From NCBI RefSeq assembly GCF_018332655.1, contig NZ_BOQL01000031.1, positions 39,134 to 103,133 on the forward strand: a stretch of DNA of 64,000 nucleotides. The letters run 5' to 3'. Source of the DNA: Actinoplanes auranticolor. GTDB lineage: Bacteria > Actinomycetota > Actinomycetes > Mycobacteriales > Micromonosporaceae. Positions 26,424-35,418 of the stretch are shown here, one piece after another. The first letter of the stretch is position 1. Every line of letters begins with the position of its first letter. The notes beneath the pieces were generated by a model. It did no database searches. It saw only the letters and a list, made by a program, of their open reading frames with translations, and was not told the origin of the DNA. The translations under genes were made by a program, and so were the position numbers.

Positions 26424-27961
26424 GGCTGCAGGGCGCCGGCCATCCGGGCCTGCTCCTCGAGGACATCGTTCATCCGGGCCTGGACCGCGTCCATCTGCCC
26501 GATCGTGTCGCTGGTGGTCAGGATGCCGGCGGAGACCGTACGCGCGCTGTTCTGGATCCCGGTGATCTGCTCGGCGACCCGCTGGGTGGCCTCGGCGGTC
26601 TCCCGGGCCAGGTCCTTGACCTCGCCGGCCACCACCGCGAAGCCGCGGCCGACCTCACCGGCCCGGGCGGCCTCGATCGTCGCGTTCAGGGCGAGCAGGT
26701 TGGTCTGGTCGGCGATCGACGAGATGATCTTGATGACGTCCCCGATGGCGGTGGAGGCGTTGCCGAGCGCTTCGACCTCGTGGGTCATGTCCTTGGCCCG
26801 GTCGACCGCGTCCTGGGCCACCCGGGTCGCGTCGTCGCTGGCCGCGCGGAGCCGCGAGACGGTGTCCAGCAGGGCCCGCGCGTTCTCCTGGGCCGCCTCG
26901 GCCGCGCGGACGATGTCAAGCCGCTGCGACACCAGCTGCGCCACGTTGCGCAGCGCGGAGGCCCGGGACTCCGACAGGTCGATGTACTCGCTGGTGAAGA
27001 AGTCCATCGTGCCGATGATCTGGCCGTGGCTCACGATCGGGAAGCAGACGCCCGAGCGCACCCCGGCGCGTTGCGCGGCCGGGGCCCGGACGCAGTCGGT
27101 CAGCTCGCCGATGTCGCGGACGAAGACGAGGTCCTTGGCACGCCACGCGCGGCCGGACAGCCCGACGCCCTCGGCGAAGGTGGCGGCCAGGGTCACCTTG
27201 CGGAACTCGTCGCCGGCCGAACCGGACTCGACCTGGAAGCGCAGCACCCGCTGTTCGTCGTCGACCTGCCAGTACGAGCCGTACGCCCAGCCGAACGACG
27301 TGCGCACCGAGTCCAGCGCGATCCGCAGAGCCGAGGGTGTGTCGGTCGCGCCGCCGAGGGCGGTGACCACGTTGGTCACCGCCAGCCGATCGTCGGCGAC
27401 CTGGCGCAGCTCGGCGGCGGCGACGGCGGTGAACCGGGCCTGCTCGGCGATCCGGGCGATCGATGCCCACTTCTCGCTGCGTGGCCCGTCGATGTAGAGC
27501 GGTTCGGCCGAGTAGTACTCCAGCACCGCGACCTGCTGATTGCGGTGCATGACCGGAATCACCACCGCGGCCGCCATGCCGGCTTTGCCCGCGGCCTGGC
27601 AGCGCAGGCAGTCGGCGCACTCGGCCATCGAGCCCAGGTACACGAACTGCTTCGTGCGCCAGGCCTTGCCGACCAGGCCGACGTTGGCCGGCACCGGTCC
27701 GCCCGCGACCACGGCCTGCAGCTCGCGGCTGATCGGGCCGGTCTCGTACTCGATCCGGACGTTGCCCTTGCCGTCGGGCAGCCAGACCGCGCCGTAGCTG
27801 AAGTTGTGCGACTGGACCGTGCTGTCCACGGTGATCCGCCAGGTGGACGCCAGGTCCTGGGCCCGCTCCAGGTCCGTGATCAGCTTCTCGAGGCTCTCGA
27901 CGTCACGAGGGATCGGGCGCAGTGCCGCCTCGTCCGACCGCCGGGACCGAAATGGTGCCAC
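26420..27961 (-). CDS. Soluble GAF-GAF methyl-accepting chemotaxis-type receptor
   Basis: 513 residues without a transmembrane helix. GAF 1 (about 25-180) contains C-A-D-C-L-R-C (Cys 115/118/121) next to conserved sensor strands. GAF 2 (about 195-345) follows, then a coiled coil and the MCP signalling hairpin tip (I-I-S-S-I-A-D-Q-T-N-L-L-A-L-N-A-T-I-E-A-A-R). MCPs regulate CheA kinase; no che genes are in the window, and Actinoplanes-like genera have motile spores. GTG 27961 follows a GGGGGA site six bases upstream. The ligand is unknown; the cysteine cluster suggests a metal or redox input (inference). Confidence 0.85.
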   Translation of the reverse strand: MAPFRSRRSDEAALRPIPRDVESLEKLITDLERAQDLASTWRITVDSTVQSHNFSYGAVWLPDGKGNVRIEYETGPISRELQAVVAGGPVPANVGLVGKAWRTKQFVYLGSMAECADCLRCQAAGKAGMAAAVVIPVMHRNQQVAVLEYYSAEPLYIDGPRSEKWASIARIAEQARFTAVAAAELRQVADDRLAVTNVVTALGGATDTPSALRIALDSVRTSFGWAYGSYWQVDDEQRVLRFQVESGSAGDEFRKVTLAATFAEGVGLSGRAWRAKDLVFVRDIGELTDCVRAPAAQRAGVRSGVCFPIVSHGQIIGTMDFFTSEYIDLSESRASALRNVAQLVSQRLDIVRAAEAAQENARALLDTVSRLRAASDDATRVAQDAVDRAKDMTHEVEALGNASTAIGDVIKIISSIADQTNLLALNATIEAARAGEVGRGFAVVAGEVKDLARETAEATQRVAEQITGIQNSARTVSAGILTTSDTIGQMDAVQARMNDVLEEQARMAGALQP

Positions 27962-28059
27962 TTGTATCCCCCATACCTGACCGAGTATCCCCGCCCGATT
28001 GCTCTCATCATCGGACAGGCCGGCCTGGTGGGGGTGGGTTTGCGCGAAGCCGGGCGAGC

Positions 28060-29043
28060 TCAGCCCTGGTCGTTGTCGCGGCTCTGCTCGGCCAGGAATC
28101 GTTCGAGCTCGGCTCCGAGCTCCTCGGCGGTCGGCAGTGGCCCGCTCGAGTCGGCCAGCAGGTTGCCCTGCCGGCCGCGCAGGAACGCGTCGTACTGCTC
28201 CTCCAGCGACAGCACCAGCCGGCTCGCCTGCTCGTCGTCGGCGACCTGCTTGTCCACCTCCTGGCGGACCACCTCGGCCGCGTCGCGCAGCCGGCCGGTG
28301 GGCAGAGCCAGCCCGGTGGTCCGGGAGACCGAGTCCAGCAGCAGCTCGGCGGCGGCCGGGTACGTGGTCTGGGCCAGGTAGTGCGGCACGTGGGCGGCGT
28401 ACCCCATGGCGTCGTGGCCGGACTCGCCCAGCCGGAACTCCAGCAGGTTGCCGACGCTGGCCGGGACCTGGACGCGCTGCAGCCAGGACTCGCGGTCGCC
28501 GAGCAGGCGCTGGTCGGTGGCGTGCGCGGTGACGCTCACCGGGCGGGTGTGCGGCACGGCCATCGGGATGGCGTTGAGGCCGACGGTCAGCTTCACGCCG
28601 AACCGCTCGATCAGCCCGGTCACGGCCGCGATGAAGCGTTCCCACTGCAGGTCGGGCTCGGGCCCCGCGAGCAGCAGGAACGGGGTGCCCAGCTGGTCGC
28701 GCACCAGGTGCAGCGCCAGGCTCGGCTCCTCGTAGCTCTCCCAGTGATCCTCGACGAAGATCATCGAAGGCCGGCGGGACCGGTAGTCGAGCAGCTGGTC
28801 GATGTCGAAGGTCGCCAGGACCTGGGTGTCCAGGTGCTCCAGCAGATGTTCGCGGGAGAGCTGGATCGCGCTCCCGGCGTCGACGAACCCGGTCAGCGCC
28901 TGCACGAGCACCGGCTCGTCCAGGTCGGGCAGGTCGTCGGCCAACTCGTAGAGCCCATGTGGGTCGAGCACGCTGCGGACCTCCTCGAGAAGCGCCCGCG
29001 GGGGCGGGCCATGTGGTGGGAACACCGGGCCTCGCGTGTTCAT
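28060..29043 (-). CDS. PAC2 (proteasome assembly chaperone-like) family protein
   Basis: 327 residues. The PAC2 core (about 35-260) includes L-V-Q-A-L-T-G-F-V-D-A-G-S-A and F-V-E-D-H-W-E-S-Y, with G-L-N-A-I-P-M-A-V-P-H-T-R-P in the centre. The C-terminal ~70 residues are charged and helical. PAC2 proteins resemble eukaryotic proteasome assembly chaperones, and their bacterial role is not settled. ATG 29043 was picked by similarity of the N-terminus; only a short AGGA precedes it. It is divergent from a GNAT gene with just 28 bp between start codons. Confidence 0.85.
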   Translation of the reverse strand: MNTRGPVFPPHGPPPRALLEEVRSVLDPHGLYELADDLPDLDEPVLVQALTGFVDAGSAIQLSREHLLEHLDTQVLATFDIDQLLDYRSRRPSMIFVEDHWESYEEPSLALHLVRDQLGTPFLLLAGPEPDLQWERFIAAVTGLIERFGVKLTVGLNAIPMAVPHTRPVSVTAHATDQRLLGDRESWLQRVQVPASVGNLLEFRLGESGHDAMGYAAHVPHYLAQTTYPAAAELLLDSVSRTTGLALPTGRLRDAAEVVRQEVDKQVADDEQASRLVLSLEEQYDAFLRGRQGNLLADSSGPLPTAEELGAELERFLAEQSRDNDQG

Positions 29044-29071
29044 TCCTGCCGTCGCGCGCGAGGATCGGTGC

Positions 29072-29566
29072 ATGCCTGATCTTTCCCTACGGCCGATGGT
29101 GCCCGGTGACGCGGCGGCCGTGCTCGCGATCTACCAGGCTGCGCTCGACGGCGGCGACGCCAGCTTCGAGACGACGGCGCCGGACTGGGCCGCCTTCGAC
29201 GCCGGCCGGCTGGCCGATCACCGCTGGGTCGCCGAGGCCGGCGGCACCGTCCTGGGCTGGGTCGCTGTCACCAGGGTCTCACCCCGGCCGGTGTACGCGG
29301 GCGTCGTCGAGCACAGCGTCTACGTCGACGCCGCCGCCCAGGGCCGCGGCGTGGGACGGGCGCTGCTGCAGCGGTTGTTCACCTCGACCGAGGCCGCCGG
29401 CATCTGGACCATCCAGTCCGGCATCTTCCCGGAGAACGAGGCCAGCCTGGCGCTGCACCGGCGTACCGGGTTCCGGGTGATCGGCACCCGGGAACGGGTC
29501 GGCCGGCACCACGGCCGCTGGCGTGACGTGGTCCTGCTGGAACGACGCAGCCCGGTGGTGCACTAG
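29072..29566 (+). CDS. GNAT-family N-acetyltransferase (phosphinothricin-acetyltransferase-like)
   Basis: 164 residues. The acetyl-CoA loop Q-G-R-G-V-G-R-A-L-L is intact, followed by N-E-A-S-L-A-L-H-R-R-T-G-F. The opening L-R-P-M-V-P-G-D-A-A-A-V-L-A-I-Y and the V-E-H-S-V-Y-V strand match the PAT/MddA branch, which acetylates amino-acid-like compounds such as methionine derivatives or phosphinothricin. AGGA eight bases upstream supports ATG 29072. The substrate is unproven. Confidence 0.85.
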   Translation: MPDLSLRPMVPGDAAAVLAIYQAALDGGDASFETTAPDWAAFDAGRLADHRWVAEAGGTVLGWVAVTRVSPRPVYAGVVEHSVYVDAAAQGRGVGRALLQRLFTSTEAAGIWTIQSGIFPENEASLALHRRTGFRVIGTRERVGRHHGRWRDVVLLERRSPVVH

Positions 29567-29567
29567 C

Positions 29568-31919
29568 TCAGACCGTCAGCACCCGGGCGGCCTCGAGGTG
29601 CTCGGTCACCTGCTGCGGGGAGAGCGGGCGGGAGAAGTGGTAGCCCTGCGCGAAGCGGTAGCCCAGCCGGTACAGCGTCTCCGCCTGCTCGGCCGTCTCC
29701 ACGCCCTCGGCGATGGCCTGCAGGTGCAGCCCGTTGGTGATCTGGATCATCGCGGTGGCGATCACCGCCTCCTCCGAGCGCCCGCCGATGCCGTCTACGA
29801 AGGACTTGTCGACCTTGAGGGTGTCCGCCGGGCAGGTCCGCAGCAGCCCCAGCGACGAGTGCCCGGTGCCGAAGTCGTCCAGCGCCACCTTGACCCCGAG
29901 CGTGACCAGGCTCTGCAGTGTGTCCAGGGCCACGCCGCCGTCGAACACCGCGGTCTCGGTGACCTCGACGACCAGCTTCTCCGGGTCGAAGCCGCTGTCC
30001 GCCAGCGCCGCCCGTACGTCCGCGGCGAAGCCCGGCTCGCGCAACTGCCGGGCCGAGACGTTGACGCCGATCTCGCCGGGCGCGCCGGAGCCGAAGACGT
30101 CCTGCCACTCGGCGGCCTGGCGCAGCGCGGTGCGCAGGATCCAGTCGCCCAGCGGCACGATCAGGCCGGTGCGCTCGGCGATCGGGATGAACACGTCCGG
30201 GCCGATGAAGCCGCGCTCGGCGTGCTTCCAGCGGATCAGCGTCTCCAGCGACGTCCACTCGCCGTCGGGCAGCGAGACGATCGGCTGGTACACGAGCGTG
30301 AAGTCGCCGTTGTCCAGGGCCTGGCGCAGCTCGGCGCCGAGCTGGGCGTCGGCCGCCTGGTCCTGCTCGAGGCGGGCGTCGTAGACCGCGTGCCGGCCCT
30401 TGCCGCGTTCCTTGGCGGCGTACATCGCCAGGTCGGCGCGGCGCAGCAGCTCCTGCGGGCTGGCCTCGGGCCACACCTCGGCCAGGCCGATGCTGGCCTT
30501 GACCAGCAGGTCGTAGCCGAGCGCGTGCACCGGGCGGGTCAGCGACTCGGCGATGCGGTCCAGCACCTCGGTCGCCTCGGCCAGGCGCAGGCCGCGCAGC
30601 AGCAGGCCGAACTCGTCACCGCCGAGGCGGGCCACCACGTCGTCCTCCCGGACCGCTTCGCGCAGCCGCTGCGCGACCACGACCAGCAGGGCGTCGCCGA
30701 CGGCGTGACCGAGCCGGTCGTTGATCGCCTTGAAGTCGTCGAGATCGATCAGGGCCAGGCTCAGCGTGTCGGCCGCACCGGCCTCGGTCTCGGCCAGGGC
30801 CGCGCGGGTCCGCTGCTCGAACAGGCTGCGGTTGGCGAGATCGGTGAGGGCGTCGTGGGTCGCGCGGTGGGTGAGCCGGCGCTGGTAGCCGTTGAGTTCC
30901 ACCAGGTTGGCGTCCACCCGGCCGAGCAGCCGGCCGTTCTCCGACAGCGCGTTGACCTGGCGCAGCACGACCAGCGCGGTCAGCAGCACCGCGGCCATCG
31001 CGACGGTGAGCACGGCGCTGCCGGCCTGGCTGCTGACCGTCAGCAGCAGGGCGTCGGTGGCCGCGACGGCCAGGTAGGGCACCACGCTGAAGGGCCGGCG
31101 GCGGCGCTCGGGTTGCGGGACCCCGGCGGCGCGGCGCTGCCGGTCGGCGGCGAACGCCACGAACAGCAGCGTCGCCGGCACGAACATCTGCGACCCGCTC
31201 AGGCCCGGGTGCAGGTCGAACAGCAGCGGGAACAGCCCGCCGCCGACGGCACCGACGGCCGCCGCGGCCGCGAGCAGCCGCAGGGCGATCCGGTCCACGC
31301 CGCCGAAGCCGCTGAGCGCGACCTTGACGAAGGCCAGCGAGCCGACCAGGCCCAGGGACATCAGCATGATCACCGGTACGGCGGCCGACCCGTCGGCCTC
31401 CCAGGCGTTGGCCACCTGCAGCACGAAGTACCAGGCGAAGATGCCGACCGTGATGCTGATCGTCGCGGCGTCCAGCAGGAAGCGGACCATGATCCGGTCC
31501 CTGCTCTCCCGCTTGGCCATCGGCAGCCGCAGCAGTGCCCAGAGCAGTACCAGCATGGCCAGCGCGTAGCAGATCGAGGTCGGGATGTCGTGCTGCTGGT
31601 CCAGCCGGCCGGGGTTCAGCACGGTGAACCGGGCATCGCCGGTGAGACCCAGCACGATCAGCACGCAGACCACGGCCAGGGACCGCCAGACGCGCCGGGT
31701 CACCAGGTCCAGCCCGGGCGCGAAGGCGGTACGCCAGCACGCCCAGCCCGCGATCGCGGTGCCGAGCATGGCGGGCATCCAGCCCCATACCACCGGGCTG
31801 CGCTGGGTGGCGAAGTTCGCCGCGAAGACGCCGATCGACACGACCAGTACGGCGACCGCAGTGATCAGCATCGGTGTCGGCCGTAGCCGTTCCACCTGCC
31901 GTTCCTCGCTCGTCGTCAT
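29568..31919 (-). CDS. Membrane GGDEF-EAL protein (c-di-GMP turnover)
   Basis: 783 residues. There are about nine transmembrane helices in the first ~325, a GGDEF domain with intact G-G-D-E-F at about 433-437, and an EAL domain whose signature reads E-T-L (559-561) with D-D-F-G-T-G and V-D-K-S-F-V present. GGDEF makes c-di-GMP; EAL hydrolyses it. The signature glutamate is kept, so the EAL half may still be active. The membrane part may sense a small molecule or membrane state. GGAAGGA lies upstream of ATG 31919, with a longer than usual spacing. Confidence 0.88.
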   Translation of the reverse strand: MTTSEERQVERLRPTPMLITAVAVLVVSIGVFAANFATQRSPVVWGWMPAMLGTAIAGWACWRTAFAPGLDLVTRRVWRSLAVVCVLIVLGLTGDARFTVLNPGRLDQQHDIPTSICYALAMLVLLWALLRLPMAKRESRDRIMVRFLLDAATISITVGIFAWYFVLQVANAWEADGSAAVPVIMLMSLGLVGSLAFVKVALSGFGGVDRIALRLLAAAAAVGAVGGGLFPLLFDLHPGLSGSQMFVPATLLFVAFAADRQRRAAGVPQPERRRRPFSVVPYLAVAATDALLLTVSSQAGSAVLTVAMAAVLLTALVVLRQVNALSENGRLLGRVDANLVELNGYQRRLTHRATHDALTDLANRSLFEQRTRAALAETEAGAADTLSLALIDLDDFKAINDRLGHAVGDALLVVVAQRLREAVREDDVVARLGGDEFGLLLRGLRLAEATEVLDRIAESLTRPVHALGYDLLVKASIGLAEVWPEASPQELLRRADLAMYAAKERGKGRHAVYDARLEQDQAADAQLGAELRQALDNGDFTLVYQPIVSLPDGEWTSLETLIRWKHAERGFIGPDVFIPIAERTGLIVPLGDWILRTALRQAAEWQDVFGSGAPGEIGVNVSARQLREPGFAADVRAALADSGFDPEKLVVEVTETAVFDGGVALDTLQSLVTLGVKVALDDFGTGHSSLGLLRTCPADTLKVDKSFVDGIGGRSEEAVIATAMIQITNGLHLQAIAEGVETAEQAETLYRLGYRFAQGYHFSRPLSPQQVTEHLEAARVLTV

Positions 31920-32118
31920 TGCGTGCGTCGTCCTTCCGCCGCGGATGTGTGCCTGTGCAGGGCTCATCGGTCGCGGGGTGGACCGGATGAGCGAAAAGCG
32001 GGGCGGTGAGCGTCACCGGGCGGACGCACAGCGTGGGATCCGGCCAAACGTTGCCGTGCACGTGCAGCTGCACGGCACAATGGAAGGAGATCCCCTCTCG
32101 ACCCCTCGGAGTGATCTG

Positions 32119-32823
32119 GTGACCGATTCCGCCGTACCCGCCCTCCCGACCCCACCGAACGCCTCTGACCAGGGGCCGGACCCCGCCGGCCCGCCCGGGA
32201 CACTCTGGGCCCGGATGAAGGCGGACCCGCAGTACGCCCCCGAGCACCTCGCCCTGGAGGCGGTCCGCCGGCTCGGCCCCGAGGCGCAGCGCTGGGCCGA
32301 GCGTTCCCGCCAGGAGCACCCCGACCTCACCGCGGACGCGCTGGCCCAACAAGTGGTCCGGCGTTTCACCAACCACGCCCGCCTCTCCGGTGCCGTCTCG
32401 GGCGCCACCGGTCTGCCCGGCGCGGTGGTGGACGTGGGCGTGCTCGCCTGGACCCAGGCGCGCATGGTGCTGCACATCGCTGCCGCGTACGGCGTCGACC
32501 CGACCGGCCCGGAACGCGCCACCGATCTGCTGGTGCTGCAGCGGGTGCACAAGGCGGCCGAGGCGGCCCGGCTCGCGCTCGGCGTGGCCGCGGGCCGGGA
32601 ACGCGCCAGCCGGCTCTTCGCGACCTCGGCCGGCCAGCCGCTGACCGGGGTCATGCTCAAGCTCGGCGTCAAGCTGGCCCAGATGGCCGGGGTCAAGGCG
32701 GCGCGGCGGATGGCCGCCAAGGTCATCCCCGGCGCGGCGGTCGTGCTGGGCACCTGGGCGAACTCCGCCGCGACCAAGGACCTGGCCCAGCGCACCACGG
32801 AGCTGTACCGCGGCGGCTCCTGA
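32119..32823 (+). CDS. EcsC-family protein
   Basis: 234 residues. It begins at GTG 32119 with GGAG seven bases upstream. After a Pro/Ala-rich N-terminus (about 1-35) a long helical domain shows G-A-V-S-G-A-T-G-L-P-G-A-V-V-D-V-G and R-M-V-L-H-I-A-A-A-Y-G, typical of EcsC-like proteins, then V-I-P-G-A-A-V-V-L-G near the end. EcsC was named from the Bacillus ecs operon and its role is unclear. The hydrophobic glycine-rich segments suggest membrane association. It stands alone in its orientation block. Confidence 0.75.
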   Translation: MTDSAVPALPTPPNASDQGPDPAGPPGTLWARMKADPQYAPEHLALEAVRRLGPEAQRWAERSRQEHPDLTADALAQQVVRRFTNHARLSGAVSGATGLPGAVVDVGVLAWTQARMVLHIAAAYGVDPTGPERATDLLVLQRVHKAAEAARLALGVAAGRERASRLFATSAGQPLTGVMLKLGVKLAQMAGVKAARRMAAKVIPGAAVVLGTWANSAATKDLAQRTTELYRGGS

Positions 32824-32861
32824 GGGCCCGCCGAGTCCTAAAGTCCGCTCGAGCGTTGTCG

Positions 32862-33512
32862 ATGAGTGCTCCTGTGATGGACAGGGACACGAACGCCGGG
32901 GGCCGCTTGCCGTTGCGCAAGCGGTGGCTCCCGCTGTTGGTGGCCCCGTTGCTGCTCACCGGCTGCAGCATGTTCACCGCGCCCAGCACCAGTAAGGGCG
33001 GCGGTACGGACATCACCTCCGAGGTGACCGGCAGCGACCAGTGGCTGGTCGTGGCCCAGGGCAGTGCCACGCCGGCCCCGCGGCCCAGCACCGGCGTCTC
33101 GCCGGCCCCGACCGCGACCACCCGGGGCTTCCTGCCGCTGCCCCCGGTGGTGCGGCCCACCCCGTCGGCCACCTGTGCCCGGGACACCCCGCACTTCAAC
33201 AAGATCAACGCCCTGACCGCCACGCCGGGCACCACCTCGGCCACGGTGAGCTGGTACAACGTCGGCGGTTACAACATCGTCGAGTTCCGGATCACCGCGG
33301 TCAGCCAGGATCTCAAGCACGGCGAGCAGCGTGACGTCGGCTGGGTGACGGTCAAGCCGGGCAACCCGTGCGGTTACCTGCGCGCGACCGTGCCCAACCT
33401 CGACCGCAGGACCGGCTACGTGTTCACGGTCGACGCGGTGGTCACCCGCCGCAGCGGCGACGGCACCCACGCGGCGACGGTCTTCCGCTCGTCGGTCGTC
33501 TACACCAAGTAG
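32862..33512 (+). CDS. Lipoprotein with fibronectin-III-like domain
   Basis: 216 residues. A short basic leader is followed by a hydrophobic stretch and the lipobox L-L-T-G-C, so it is lipid-anchored on the outer membrane face. A Pro/Thr/Ser linker (about 60-105) leads to one beta-sandwich domain (about 110-215), with S-A-T-V-S-W-Y-N-V-G-G-Y-N-I and R-T-G-Y-V-F-T-V-D-A-V, as in Fn3 modules. ATG 32862 is uncertain; TTG 32856 and ATG 32877 are alternatives because no clear ribosome-binding site exists. Its last 13 bp overlap the convergent SDR gene. Confidence 0.7.
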   Translation: MSAPVMDRDTNAGGRLPLRKRWLPLLVAPLLLTGCSMFTAPSTSKGGGTDITSEVTGSDQWLVVAQGSATPAPRPSTGVSPAPTATTRGFLPLPPVVRPTPSATCARDTPHFNKINALTATPGTTSATVSWYNVGGYNIVEFRITAVSQDLKHGEQRDVGWVTVKPGNPCGYLRATVPNLDRRTGYVFTVDAVVTRRSGDGTHAATVFRSSVVYTK

Positions 33513-34345
33513 TCGGCCAGGGTGCGGGCCGGGCGGTAGCCCAGCGACCGGGCCCGGTCCAGCCGCAGGACCATGCCGTCGGTGAGCTGATCGACGGCAT
33601 AGCGGGTGACCGTCGGGGACACCGCGGCCAGCGCCCGGACCGGCCCGGCCGGCACGTGCCGCACCGGCACCCGCAGGGCCCGGGCGAAGACCTCGTCACG
33701 CCGGTACGGCCGCTCGTCGGCGATGTTGTACGCGCCGCCGGGCCACCCCACCGCCGCCAGGCAGGCCTCCGCGAGGTTCTCCACCGCCGTGAGACTCATC
33801 CCCACGTCCGGTCCCGGCAACCACGCCCGGCCCCCACGCACCACCCGGCGCAGCCGCGGCAGCAGATGCCGGTCGCCGTCGCCGTAGACCGCCCGCGGAC
33901 GCAGCGCCACCGCACCGGCCGCCAGGGCCAGCCGTTCCCCGGCCGCCTTGGTCCGCCCGTACACGCCCCGCTGGCCGTCGGCCGGATGATCCTCGTGCAC
34001 CGGCGCCGGGTACGGGCCCGGGCGGTAGACGCTGGCGCTGCTCACCCACACCAGCGGCCGGCCGTCCAGCGCGCGCAGCAGCCGCGCCGTCCCGTCGACG
34101 TTCACGGCCCGGAACGCCGCCTCGGCCCGGCGCCCCGGGCGGGGGTCACCGACGGCGGCGGCCAGGTGCACCACGGCGTCGGCGCCGGTCAGGTCGGGCA
34201 GCTCCCGGGCGGCGTCCCAACCGACGTGCCGGCCCACCGGCCCGGGGCGGCGACCGAGGCAGAGCACGTCGTGCCCGTGGGCCACGGCGAGGCGGGCCAC
34301 GGCCGCGCCGCAGAAGCCGGACGCGCCGGTGACAGCTAGCCGCAT
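33500..34345 (-). CDS. Extended SDR (OleD-like NAD(P)-dependent reductase/epimerase), last gene of lipid operon
   Basis: 281 residues. The Rossmann motif G-A-S-G-F-C-G (7-13) and catalytic Y129-x-x-x-K133 (V-Y-G-R-T-K) with S-S-A-S upstream are present. Extended SDRs include sugar epimerases, 3-beta-hydroxysteroid dehydrogenases and OleD, which reduces the beta-keto acid made by OleA. Given the OleA-like and OleC-like genes in the same operon, an OleD role is my preferred inference; a sugar-nucleotide epimerase supplying the two glycosyltransferases is the alternative. The ATG overlaps the P450 stop by 10 bp. Confidence 0.82.
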   Translation of the reverse strand: MRLAVTGASGFCGAAVARLAVAHGHDVLCLGRRPGPVGRHVGWDAARELPDLTGADAVVHLAAAVGDPRPGRRAEAAFRAVNVDGTARLLRALDGRPLVWVSSASVYRPGPYPAPVHEDHPADGQRGVYGRTKAAGERLALAAGAVALRPRAVYGDGDRHLLPRLRRVVRGGRAWLPGPDVGMSLTAVENLAEACLAAVGWPGGAYNIADERPYRRDEVFARALRVPVRHVPAGPVRALAAVSPTVTRYAVDQLTDGMVLRLDRARSLGYRPARTLADYLV

Positions 34346-35418
34346 GTCGCCCGTACCGTCAAGGAACCCCAGCCCGGCAGGGCCGCACGGCGATCCGGCC
34401 GGGCCCGCACCACCACCGGGCGCAGCGGCGCCAGCGCCTGCAACAGATCGCCGAGCTGGGCCCGGGCCAGCCGCGCACCCGGGCAGGCATGCGGGCCGAC
34501 CCCGAAGACGAGCTGGGCGATGTGCGCCGGTGCGGGTGCGCCCGGGTCCGGGTCGAGGTGGTGGGCGCCGACGGCATGCCGGGCGATGAGCAGCATCCGG
34601 TCGCCGGCGTGGACCGGGCAGCCGCCGGCGGCCGTGGGCAGGCGGCCGGGCTCGGCGGCGACGCGGGGCAGCAGCGGGGTGGGGGCCGTGACCCGCAGCA
34701 GCTCGGTGGCCAGGGCGGGGCTCCCGGCGTACCCCCAGAGATCGGCGTCCGCGGCCCAGGCCGCGGCCCGCGGCAGTGCGGCGACCGTCGTGTTGACCGC
34801 GGCCACCGCCAGCATCACGGCCAGTCCGGTCTCCGGCCCGCCCTCGGGCGCGACCAGCGCGGACAGCCGGTCGGTGGCCGCCCGCGCCCGGGTCAGGGCC
34901 CGCCGCCGGCCCGGGCCCGGCAGGTGGGAGCGGGCTGCCGTCGCGGCCGCCTCGCGGGCGGCCGCGGCCAGCGCCGGGCCGTCGATCTCCAGGCCGAGCA
35001 ACGCCGCCGCGGTGGTCCCGGCCAGTTCCGTCACCACCGGTACGAGATCAACGGTCTCCCCGTCGGCCAGCGGCTTGAGCCCCCGGTCGAGCACCTCCGT
35101 CCAGATCGGGCGCAGCCGCTGCACCCCGGCCGCTCCCAGCGCGTCGGCCGTGCCGCGCCGCGCCCGCCGGTGATCGTCGCCGTGCTGGTCGAACAGCAGA
35201 TCGCCGCCGGTGAGCCGGCCCGCGGCCCCGCCGGTGGTGCCCTCGGCGGTACGGTCCAGCGGGATCCGGGTGAGTCCGGCCGTGTACGCCTCGGCGTCGT
35301 TGATCAGCAGCGTGCCGCCGAGCCGCAGCACCGGCCGCAGCCGGGCCGCGGCGAGCAACGCGAACAGCACCGGATGACTGCCGAGATAGACCAGCCGGTC
35401 CCGGGAGCGCGCCCTCAT
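34336..35418 (-). CDS. Cytochrome P450 in OleA/OleC-like operon
   Basis: 360 residues, somewhat short for a bacterial P450 (about 400). The C-helix D-D-H-R-R-A-R-R (81-88), K-helix E-x-x-R (E239-R242) and haem loop F-G-V-G-P-H-A-C-P-G-A-R-L-A-R with ligand Cys 312 are intact. In the I-helix the usual acid before the conserved Thr is Asn (V-N-T-T, Asn 209), which may change proton delivery or indicate unusual chemistry. It has no membrane anchor. ATG 35418 overlaps the preceding GT2 stop by four bases (ATGA). It probably oxidises the lipid product of the operon; no ferredoxin gene is beside it. Confidence 0.85.
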   Translation of the reverse strand: MRARSRDRLVYLGSHPVLFALLAAARLRPVLRLGGTLLINDAEAYTAGLTRIPLDRTAEGTTGGAAGRLTGGDLLFDQHGDDHRRARRGTADALGAAGVQRLRPIWTEVLDRGLKPLADGETVDLVPVVTELAGTTAAALLGLEIDGPALAAAAREAAATAARSHLPGPGRRRALTRARAATDRLSALVAPEGGPETGLAVMLAVAAVNTTVAALPRAAAWAADADLWGYAGSPALATELLRVTAPTPLLPRVAAEPGRLPTAAGGCPVHAGDRMLLIARHAVGAHHLDPDPGAPAPAHIAQLVFGVGPHACPGARLARAQLGDLLQALAPLRPVVVRARPDRRAALPGWGSLTVRATCG

